The notes beneath the pieces are model-generated. The model made no database searches. It was given only the letters and a program-made list of their open reading frames with translations, and was not told the origin of the DNA. DNA of 13,308 nt from an uncultured Anaerolineae bacterium (GTDB lineage Bacteria > Chloroflexota > Anaerolineae > Anaerolineales > Villigracilaceae), in NCBI GenBank assembly GCA_903882765.1, contig CAIRYE010000389.1, positions 1-13,308 of the forward strand, read 5' to 3'. Positions 1 through 4,962 of the stretch are shown here, piece after piece. Within the stretch, counting starts at the first letter, position 1; the number at the start of each line of letters is the position of its first letter. The translations under genes were made by a program, and so were the position numbers.

Positions 1-354
1 ATCAACCAGAGACATCAGAGCGTTTTTCAGCTTGCTTTCCCGCCCGTTTTGGTCTACTAGTTCCACTTCTGCGCCAGCCAAAGCTGGTGAGGAAGGTAAC
101 AAGGTTAATCCGAGGGTTGTGTTTGCCAATAACGCGCTGGCGGGGTTGATCAAGCCGAGAATGGATTCGTAAGTACCGCTCTTGACACTGTACTTATCAA
201 CACCCAAGCAAGATGTGGCATTTGCCTGTGGGTCGAGGTCCACGATCAGCACTTTTTGGCCAAGGTTCGCCAAGTTTGCCCCTAAATTGATGACAGAGGT
301 TGTTTTACCAACTCCGCCTTTTTGATTCACTAATGAGTATATTCTTGCAGCCAA
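1..354 (-). CDS. parA: ParA/Soj chromosome-partitioning ATPase, N-terminal part (runs off the window)
   Basis: This is the first 118 codons of a ParA/Soj-type Walker ATPase; the C-terminal half lies beyond base 1. Such ATPases bind DNA as ATP dimers and, with ParB bound at parS, move replication origins apart. The deviant Walker A motif KGGVGKTT is at residues 12-19, with the signature lysine at its start. The Walker A' strand VLIVDLDPQAN is at about residues 35-45. I place the start at TTG (352-354): an in-frame TAA lies directly upstream, no ATG fits before the Walker motif, and an AAGGTG ribosome site precedes it. It follows the PfkB kinase gene by 16 bases, so the two are probably co-transcribed. 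The nearby rpmH-jag cluster supports a chromosomal ParA rather than a plasmid one. ParB, expected next, is not in the window. MinD or another ParA relative is possible but less likely given the context. Confidence 0.93.
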   Translation of the reverse strand, partial: MAARIYSLVNQKGGVGKTTSVINLGANLANLGQKVLIVDLDPQANATSCLGVDKYSVKSGTYESILGLINPASALLANTTLGLTLLPSSPALAGAEVELVDQNGRESKLKNALMSLVD

Positions 355-358
355 TTAA

Positions 359-364
359 CACCTT
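359..364 (-). promoter_or_regulatory. Ribosome binding site that decides the parA TTG start
   Basis: The minus strand reads AAGGTG here, 4 bases before the TTG at 354 (6 bases when counted from the AAGG core). Together with the in-frame TAA immediately before the TTG, it makes this the only sensible start for parA. No ATG or GTG lies between that stop and the Walker A motif. Confidence 0.6.
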
Positions 365-370
365 CAAAAA

Positions 371-1222
371 TTAATGTAATAGTTCTATCTCTGCCAGTTT
401 AATTTCTTCAACGGAAGGGATGCTGGCCATGCCCTTACGTGTCACAGAAAACGCGGCAACCTGGTTGGCATATCTGGATGCTTCCCATGGGTCACGGGTG
501 ATCAACAATCTCATAAAGAAAGAAGAAGCGAAGATATCCCCTGCTCCGGTCGGTTCAACTTCTACTACCCGGCGAGAAGAAAATTTCCGAATATCACCGT
601 TCCAATATAACCGAGACCCTTTGCTGCCTTCTGTGATCGCTAAGATCTTGGTTTTGTGCGCATACCACTCTATTAGATCTTCATCGTGCCCAAGGTCTTC
701 AGAGCTAAGAACCACAACGCTAGCTTGCAGAATCAGATCAATTTCCTCATTCTGTTTTGCTGTTGTTACCAAACCTTTCGCATCCCAACGTCGCAACCAA
801 CCCTGAGGTGTCGCGCAAAGCAAATCCGCTTTTAGGATTGTGGGATCAAAAACGGGTATCTCATTCGCCACCGGTGCAAGATGAATGATCTTGGTTCGCT
901 TCCATGGAGCTGGTATCGCTGCGATTTCTAAAGGTTCTGCCACCGCCCGAATTAATTGAACCCTGCCTTCTTCGCTATAACGATTCTCAAAGGTGGTGCT
1001 TTTTGTTGTCGGGCAATTTACCACCTGAATCCCGCTAAGTACATCAAGAGGGAGTTCGTTGCCAAAGGACGTGTAGATGCCAACTCTAAAACCATGCTGC
1101 TTGGCGTTTAATGCTACATAAGCAGCTGTACCGCCTAGCGCGGGCCCATCAGGTGTAATATCGATGGTGATGTGACCAACGACCAAATAGTCGATAGGCT
1201 CTATGGCGGCAAGATGTTCCAT
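371..1222 (-). CDS. PfkB-family carbohydrate/nucleoside kinase
   Basis: This 283-residue ribokinase-fold (PfkB family) kinase transfers phosphate from ATP to a sugar, nucleoside or similar hydroxyl substrate in the cytoplasm. The hallmark GAGD is at residues 226-229 in the context EPTGAGD, where D229 is the expected catalytic base; most relatives have D instead of E at the start of this signature. A TEGSKGS stretch at 197-203 matches the phosphate-binding loop before it. Near the N-terminus a conserved GG (30-31) follows a VVGHITID strand, typical of the substrate-binding part. The protein is slightly shorter than usual (about 300-320), and the classic PfkB signature 1 is not obvious. The substrate cannot be read from the sequence. 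The gene starts a two-gene unit with parA, downstream of the jag terminator. Its start at 1222 is only about 6 bases from a TATAAT, suggesting a leaderless mRNA. Confidence 0.87.
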   Translation of the reverse strand: MEHLAAIEPIDYLVVGHITIDITPDGPALGGTAAYVALNAKQHGFRVGIYTSFGNELPLDVLSGIQVVNCPTTKSTTFENRYSEEGRVQLIRAVAEPLEIAAIPAPWKRTKIIHLAPVANEIPVFDPTILKADLLCATPQGWLRRWDAKGLVTTAKQNEEIDLILQASVVVLSSEDLGHDEDLIEWYAHKTKILAITEGSKGSRLYWNGDIRKFSSRRVVEVEPTGAGDIFASSFFMRLLITRDPWEASRYANQVAAFSVTRKGMASIPSVEEIKLAEIELLH

Positions 1223-1228
1223 AGGTGA

Positions 1229-1234
1229 ATTATA
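1229..1234 (-). promoter_or_regulatory. Predicted -10 element of the pfkB-parA unit, leaderless arrangement
   Basis: A perfect TATAAT on the minus strand is followed by only six bases (TCACCT) before the pfkB ATG. Transcription normally starts about 7 bases after the -10, so the mRNA would begin at or next to the start codon. No ribosome site is visible in the gap. No good -35 is found at 17 bases; that position falls in the terminator stem of the previous unit. Confidence 0.5.
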
Positions 1235-1240
1235 GCCTTA

Positions 1241-1274
1241 TAAAAATCAACCCGGAGATTTTCATTCCCGGGTT
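1241..1274 (-). terminator. Rho-independent terminator after jag
   Basis: On the minus strand, AACCCGG (1268-1274) pairs with CCGGGTT (1249-1255) in a seven-pair stem with a 12-base loop. It is followed by GATTTTTA. It begins 8 bases after the jag TAA and so ends the rpmH-to-jag transcript. The plus-strand side is also T-rich (1273-1290), so it may work weakly in both directions, although no plus-strand gene needs it. Confidence 0.82.
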
Positions 1275-1281
1275 TCTTTGT

Positions 1282-1989
1282 TTATTTTTTCAAAACGATG
1301 CTAACTTTTCGCGCGGACCCTTCGCCAACGCTTTCGGTAAATACCGCTTCGTGATCCTTTAGCTCCAAATGGATAATGCGCCTTTCAGCGGCTCCCATCG
1401 GTTCTAATAACTGTTTTCTGCCCGTTTTCACGGCCTGCTCTGCCATTCGGTGGGCTAATTGTTTTAGCTGCCGATTTCTTCGCACACGGTAGCCCTCAAC
1501 GTCTACCACTACTTGCATCCACTTGGTGGTTTTTTTGCTCAGAATGAGGGTAATGATGTATTGAAGAGCGTTCAGTGTTTCAGCTTTGCGTCCGATCAAT
1601 ACGCTTAGATCATTTCCATTGATATCAATAAAAATGGTCGATTGACCTTCTTCATCTGGCTCACTAATGTGAACATCGACCTTAGCCTTGATGTTCATCT
1701 TATTCAGCAAGTCTTCAGTAGATTGAGCTGAATAATAGATCAGGTCATCTTCCTCGGCGGTGGTAGGTGCTCTTTTGACCGCTTCTGGTTCTTTTTCGAC
1801 TGTTTCAGACTCGCCCTTTACGGTAAGCCTGATGCGCATTTGCCTGCCACCGATGCCGAGAAAACCCTTAGAGCCTTCGTCCAAGATCTCAACATCCAAC
1901 TGGTCACGCGAAACATTAAATTGTTCAATTCCTTGCACAATTGCTTCTTCAACTGAATTTGCAATCACTTCCAGAGTTGTACGACTCAT
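1282..1989 (-). CDS. jag: Jag/KhpB (EloR, SpoIIIJ-associated) RNA-binding protein
   Basis: This 235-residue protein has all three Jag-family parts. The N-terminal Jag_N domain (about 1-57) carries the GSKGFLGIGGR motif at 39-49. An acidic linker spans about 58-98. A KH domain (about 103-170) has its GxxG-type loop as IGRKAETL (132-139), and an R3H domain (about 172-235) has R203 and H207 in ERRIIH. Relatives (KhpB/EloR) bind RNA, partner with KhpA, and influence cell elongation and division in Firmicutes; in B. subtilis jag neighbours the YidC gene spoIIIJ. The gene follows yidC with a 9-base gap. The SD AAGGAG (1995-2000) shares two bases with the yidC stop codon and sits 5 bases before the ATG, suggesting coupled translation. 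It is the last gene of its operon, with a terminator just behind it. Confidence 0.95.
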   Translation of the reverse strand: MSRTTLEVIANSVEEAIVQGIEQFNVSRDQLDVEILDEGSKGFLGIGGRQMRIRLTVKGESETVEKEPEAVKRAPTTAEEDDLIYYSAQSTEDLLNKMNIKAKVDVHISEPDEEGQSTIFIDINGNDLSVLIGRKAETLNALQYIITLILSKKTTKWMQVVVDVEGYRVRRNRQLKQLAHRMAEQAVKTGRKQLLEPMGAAERRIIHLELKDHEAVFTESVGEGSARKVSIVLKK

Positions 1990-1998
1990 GCATGCTCC

Positions 1999-2832
1999 TT
2001 AATTCTTTTTGCTGGTGCGCGATTTCGCGTCGATCACTTTGGGAGCGCTTTTGACGCCAATTAAATTTTTCCAATTTACTTTACCGAGAGCCGCGTATTG
2101 GGCAATACCCGCCAAGTTGCTGGTGATAAAGTATACAGCCAGACCAGAGGCAAAATTGAGGGAGAAATAGAACAGCAACACAGGCATATACAACCCCATC
2201 ATCTTGTTCATCTGAGCTGATTGATCATTGGGATTAGCACTAGGCTGCATAGTGAGTTTCGTTTGGAAGTAGGTGGTGAGACCTACGATAATGGCTAAAA
2301 CTGGAATGGCGAAGGGTAGAAAATCTAGTTTCACGCCTTCGGGTTGCCCTAAATTCATCCAAAGAAACTGACTTTGGATAGGAAGGAGTGCAGATAAACC
2401 AGCGTTCGGGGTTATGTTCTCCAAGCCCGGATAAATGCCACGGACAAGAGAAAGCAATTGCAACGGTGTTACGCCAATTGCCCTAACGATACTTTGGTAA
2501 AAGCCAATGAGGATAGGAAATTGGATCAACGTTGGTAAACAAGAGCTGAAAGGACTTACCCCTTTTTCGGAGTAAATGCGCATTTGTTCTTGAGCTAATT
2601 TTTCTTTTTCGTTCTTGTATTTTTCTTGGATCTTTAGCCATTCTTCAGAAGCCATCAATTCCTGCATGGCTGAGCTGGATTTGATCTGCTGTGCCATGAT
2701 AGGGTATGTGATAAGGCGGATGATGATGGTGAATAGAATGATCGCCACCCCAAAATTGCCAATAAAAGCATAGATCAGCAGCAAGGCATTTGTAAATGGA
2801 TTGACGATCAATAAATCAAAAATATTTCCCAT
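1999..2832 (-). CDS. yidC: YidC/Oxa1/SpoIIIJ membrane protein insertase
   Basis: This 277-residue YidC family insertase places proteins into the cytoplasmic membrane alone or with SecYEG. The layout is the short Gram-positive-like type: a first membrane segment at about 22-45 carrying the key groove arginine R39 (TIIIRLITYPI), and a charged cytoplasmic coiled hairpin at about 50-90 (KIQEKYKNEKEKLAQEQ). Further membrane segments lie at about 95-117, 172-190 and 210-245, and the tail is basic. There is no large periplasmic domain. There is also no N-terminal signal peptide or lipobox cysteine, unlike SpoIIIJ. The gene lies between a lipoprotein propeller gene (9 bases upstream) and jag. Before its ATG the minus strand reads GGAAAAAAAAC, a modest ribosome site that overlaps the end of the upstream gene. 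Confidence 0.96.
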   Translation of the reverse strand: MGNIFDLLIVNPFTNALLLIYAFIGNFGVAIILFTIIIRLITYPIMAQQIKSSSAMQELMASEEWLKIQEKYKNEKEKLAQEQMRIYSEKGVSPFSSCLPTLIQFPILIGFYQSIVRAIGVTPLQLLSLVRGIYPGLENITPNAGLSALLPIQSQFLWMNLGQPEGVKLDFLPFAIPVLAIIVGLTTYFQTKLTMQPSANPNDQSAQMNKMMGLYMPVLLFYFSLNFASGLAVYFITSNLAGIAQYAALGKVNWKNLIGVKSAPKVIDAKSRTSKKN

Positions 2833-2841
2833 GTTTTTTTC

Positions 2842-3948
2842 CTATTTCCCGTCGAATGTCCAGCGTTGGACACCATTAAGATCGTAAGCGACTAAAACAA
2901 AATCGGCGTTCATCGGAGCCATCAACACAGAATCATTGCTGATCAATGGTGAGGTGTAGAATTTTGCATTCTCGATCACAGCTTGCCATTTTGGAGCACC
3001 AGTGAGATCCAATGCCTGCAATTTTCCCAACTCAGTTCCAAAATACACCATGCCATTGCTTACTACCGCTCCGGCGATGATCGAACCGCTCTCATCCTTT
3101 TGCCACTGAATAGTACCATCAGCGATATTCAAAGAATAGAATTTGCCTGTTTTCCCAGTGACTGTGCCAACAAATAGGCTGGAGCCATCGGTAGCGGGGG
3201 TTCCCCAAATATTTCCTTGAAGGGCGGTATTCCATTTTTGCTCGCCAGTAGCGGTATCCAACGCAAATACATTGCCCGAAAGTGTAGCAACATACAGAGT
3301 GCCATCCAATACCAAAGGTGAGGCTAAAATACTTGTATCGAGTTCTTGAGCCCAAACTTTCTCGCCGGCTTTATCCACAGCTACTACTTCGTGTTCCATG
3401 GTCACAATAAAGACCAATTCACCATCGTTGACGGGGGAAGCCCAAAGGGAGTGTTCTGATAATTTTAGGGCTGGCTTGGCTGTTTTCCCTGTTTTTAGAT
3501 CCAACAGATACAAATTACCATCACCTGAAGGGGCAAAGATGGTTTGATCTATGATCAGAGAACCGGCCATCCAGGAATTCTTAGCGTCCGAGAAGGTCCA
3601 ATTTATGTTGCCTGTCTTGGGGTCAACACTAAAATACTCGTGTTTTTTGGTGGCAGCATTTCCAACCAACATTTGGCCATCAGCGGTGAGTGCAACGGGG
3701 GCAAAGAAGGAAAGCGCTGCATCGGCTTTCTGAGGAAAACGAGCTGGCACATTTCCTTCAGCTGACGCGACGGTGTTTTCAACTCCGGAGGCGATATTTA
3801 CGGAATATACGTGCCCGCCATTAGATAGGTAAATATTCTGCCCATCGGTGGTAGTGGCTGGCCAGTTCGCGGAAGGAGCGCTTCCACAAGCGGTGAGGAA
3901 AATGATCGAGCCAAAGATCGCGATCAGTTTTATTAGCTTTAACTTCAT
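2842..3948 (-). CDS. Lipoprotein with eight-bladed PQQ-like beta-propeller (BamB-like fold)
   Basis: The 368-residue product begins with a basic N-terminus, a hydrophobic core and the lipobox LTAC (cysteine 21). It should be exported, lipidated and anchored on the outer face of the membrane. The rest is a run of PQQ-type repeats, each with a pattern like LYxLDxxTGxxxW. I count about eight, including FALDTATGEQKW, YSLNIADGTIQW and QALDLTGAPKW. This predicts an eight-bladed propeller like BamB or the quinoprotein dehydrogenases. No enzyme domain or PQQ-dehydrogenase catalytic motif is evident, so a scaffold or binding role is more likely than catalysis. The SD TAAGGAGA (3953-3960) is strong. 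It sits between yidD and yidC, so a role in membrane protein insertion or folding outside the membrane is plausible but inferred. BamB function itself is unlikely if, as suspected, the cell lacks an outer membrane with BamA. Confidence 0.9.
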   Translation of the reverse strand: MKLKLIKLIAIFGSIIFLTACGSAPSANWPATTTDGQNIYLSNGGHVYSVNIASGVENTVASAEGNVPARFPQKADAALSFFAPVALTADGQMLVGNAATKKHEYFSVDPKTGNINWTFSDAKNSWMAGSLIIDQTIFAPSGDGNLYLLDLKTGKTAKPALKLSEHSLWASPVNDGELVFIVTMEHEVVAVDKAGEKVWAQELDTSILASPLVLDGTLYVATLSGNVFALDTATGEQKWNTALQGNIWGTPATDGSSLFVGTVTGKTGKFYSLNIADGTIQWQKDESGSIIAGAVVSNGMVYFGTELGKLQALDLTGAPKWQAVIENAKFYTSPLISNDSVLMAPMNADFVLVAYDLNGVQRWTFDGK

Positions 3949-3991
3949 TAAATCTCCTTAGAATCAACAAACCCACACGTTGAAAATTAAT

Positions 3992-4282
3992 TTATACCGG
4001 GTCAACCCCGCCAGGGTTGAATGGATTGCATCGTAACACTCGCCAGATAGCCAAAAAAGCGCCTTTGACCGCGCCATATTTGTAAATAGCCTGATATCCA
4101 TAATGCGAACAAGAAGGATAAAACCTGCACGTATTCGCGGGCATACCCTTAGATATTGTCATTTGGTAAAGCCGTACGAGAGAGAGCAAGGCTATCTTGG
4201 GCAGGTTCCAAATTGTAAATGGAACATCCCTCAAACGCGGCTCATCCGTGTAATCATCTGGCAAGTAACTCATCGAAGGCAT
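3992..4282 (-). CDS. yidD: YidD membrane protein insertion efficiency factor
   Basis: The 96-residue protein carries the YidD core: RLYQMTISK (37-45), CRFYPSCSHYGYQAI (52-66) and WRVLRCNPFNPGGVDPV at the C-terminus (80-96). The family's three conserved cysteines are present as C52, C58 and C85. YidD is a small membrane-associated protein that helps YidC-dependent insertion; its exact mechanism is unsettled. The N-terminal ~25 residues extend beyond the core. A second in-frame ATG at 4271-4273 could be used instead, but the first fits the gene order. The gene begins 2 bases after rnpA, with only a weak AGGT ribosome site inside the end of rnpA, so translation is probably coupled. A 43-base gap separates it from the lipoprotein gene downstream. 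Confidence 0.95.
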   Translation of the reverse strand: MPSMSYLPDDYTDEPRLRDVPFTIWNLPKIALLSLVRLYQMTISKGMPANTCRFYPSCSHYGYQAIYKYGAVKGAFLAIWRVLRCNPFNPGGVDPV

Positions 4283-4284
4283 AA

Positions 4285-4635
4285 TTATTGACCTGAAATT
4301 GGGTGAATGATTCTTGACCTTTTCAGTAGGTCCATCAACGCCATCTTGATCTCAGAAAATGTCGCGGTAGCGATCGCCGGTCTGGCAATGATCACTAGGT
4401 CGTTGGCTTCGGCAAGATCGGAAATGGTGGACCGTAAAATTTCACGAACCACACGCTTGGTACGATTTCGCACCACCGCGTTCCCCACAAATCGGCTCAC
4501 ACTGATCCCAACACGGGAGCGCAAACCAGTTGAGCTTGACCTCACCAACACAACAAGCGGGTGCGCGAAAGATGAACCTTGCTTCCGCACCCGCTTGAAA
4601 TCGATCGACCTGGAAAGGCGAAATTTTCTATTCAA
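4285..4635 (-). CDS. rnpA: Ribonuclease P protein component
   Basis: The 116-residue basic protein binds the RNase P RNA and helps it cut 5' leaders from pre-tRNAs. The family signature RNRTKRVVREILR is at residues 56-68. It is preceded by GISVSRFVGNAVV (43-55) and by an N-terminal RLSRSIDFKRVRKQG (6-20), all typical. Length is normal. The start is a TTG (4633-4635): an in-frame TAG lies four codons before it, no ATG or GTG lies between, and an AGGA sits at 4641-4644. This is the usual rpmH-rnpA order, with a 56-base spacer holding a small hairpin. The C-terminus ends two bases before yidD. Confidence 0.96.
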   Translation of the reverse strand: MNRKFRLSRSIDFKRVRKQGSSFAHPLVVLVRSSSTGLRSRVGISVSRFVGNAVVRNRTKRVVREILRSTISDLAEANDLVIIARPAIATATFSEIKMALMDLLKRSRIIHPISGQ

Positions 4636-4640
4636 AGATA

Positions 4641-4644
4641 TCCT
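4641..4644 (-). promoter_or_regulatory. Ribosome binding site for the rnpA TTG start
   Basis: The minus strand reads AGGA five bases before the TTG at 4635. It directly follows the 3' arm of the 4645-4665 hairpin. It supports TTG as the true start, since the reading frame is closed by TAG just upstream. Confidence 0.6.
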
Positions 4645-4665
4645 GCCCTAAAACCAAACTAGGGC
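4645..4665 (-). repeat. Inverted repeat (RNA hairpin) between rpmH and rnpA
   Basis: GCCCTA (minus strand, 4660-4665) and TAGGGC (4645-4650) form a perfect six-pair stem around a nine-base loop. No T-run follows, so it is not an intrinsic terminator. It ends one base before the rnpA ribosome site, so in the mRNA it could mark a processing site or tune rnpA translation. The role is inference. Confidence 0.55.
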
Positions 4666-4691
4666 GAATCGTTGATGGTATTTCGCTCTCT

Positions 4692-4865
4692 CTACCAGCG
4701 CACTCGCTTAACATGATTGTTGATCTTTACGGTCAACTTTGTGCGGCCTCTTGCCCTACGGCGGCTCAATACATCGCGGCCGTCGGATGTGGACATGCGT
4801 TCGCGGAAACCATGCACGCGCATACGCCTTCGAATTTTTGGTTGGTATGTTCTTTTAGTAGCCAT
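4692..4865 (-). CDS. rpmH: Ribosomal protein L34 (bL34)
   Basis: This short gene of 57 codons begins MATKRTYQPKIRRR and continues with HGFRERMSTSDGR (18-30) and SRRRARGRTKLTV (34-46). That is the L34 pattern of the large ribosomal subunit, where the protein binds 23S rRNA. The usual bacterial length is about 44-46 residues; here the core is followed by an 11-residue basic tail, KINNHVKRVRW, before the TAG. The minus strand reads GAAGAGGAAAA just before the ATG, a fair ribosome site. It is the first gene of the rpmH-rnpA-yidD-lipoprotein-yidC-jag string and lies behind a predicted promoter and a terminator-like hairpin. Confidence 0.95.
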   Translation of the reverse strand: MATKRTYQPKIRRRMRVHGFRERMSTSDGRDVLSRRRARGRTKLTVKINNHVKRVRW

Positions 4866-4891
4866 TTTTCCTCTTCAACACGTTAATAAAC

Positions 4892-4925
4892 AAAAAAAGA
4901 CTGCCGCTCGGTTTTTTGAACGGCA
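4892..4925 (-). terminator. Strong intrinsic terminator or attenuator in the rpmH leader
   Basis: On the minus strand, TGCCGTTC (4918-4925) pairs with GAGCGGCA (4902-4909) over eight pairs (one G-T) around an eight-base loop. A run of seven T follows at 4892-4898. It is a textbook rho-independent terminator and points only this way. It lies 37 bases after the histidine kinase stop and 26 bases before the rpmH ATG, but after the predicted rpmH -10. It therefore either ends the kinase transcript or attenuates rpmH. Confidence 0.8.
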
Positions 4926-4929
4926 TAGC

Positions 4930-4958
4930 ATTATACCCTATATTTTTTGATTGGTTAA
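4930..4958 (-). promoter_or_regulatory. Predicted sigma-70-type promoter of the rpmH operon
   Basis: The minus strand has TTAACC (4953-4958; four of six match TTGACA), a 17-base AT-rich spacer, and a perfect TATAAT (4930-4935). Transcription should start near 4923, about 58 bases before the rpmH ATG. That position falls in the 5' arm of the terminator-like hairpin at 4902-4925. The -35 lies 5 bases after the histidine kinase stop codon. Confidence 0.65.
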
Positions 4959-4962
4959 GGCT

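Noticed and set aside
192..200. TTATCAACA, close to a DnaA box
   Set aside because: It is a single near-match inside parA coding sequence with no cluster nearby, so it is no evidence for an origin.
420..806. Plus-strand open frame of 128 codons
   Set aside because: It is the antisense shadow of the PfkB gene; the composition is unlike a protein family and the opposite strand has clear motifs.
3119..3355. Minus-strand open frame in a second frame within the lipoprotein gene
   Set aside because: The propeller repeats run without break in the main frame; the other frame has no recognisable features and is not a frameshifted part.
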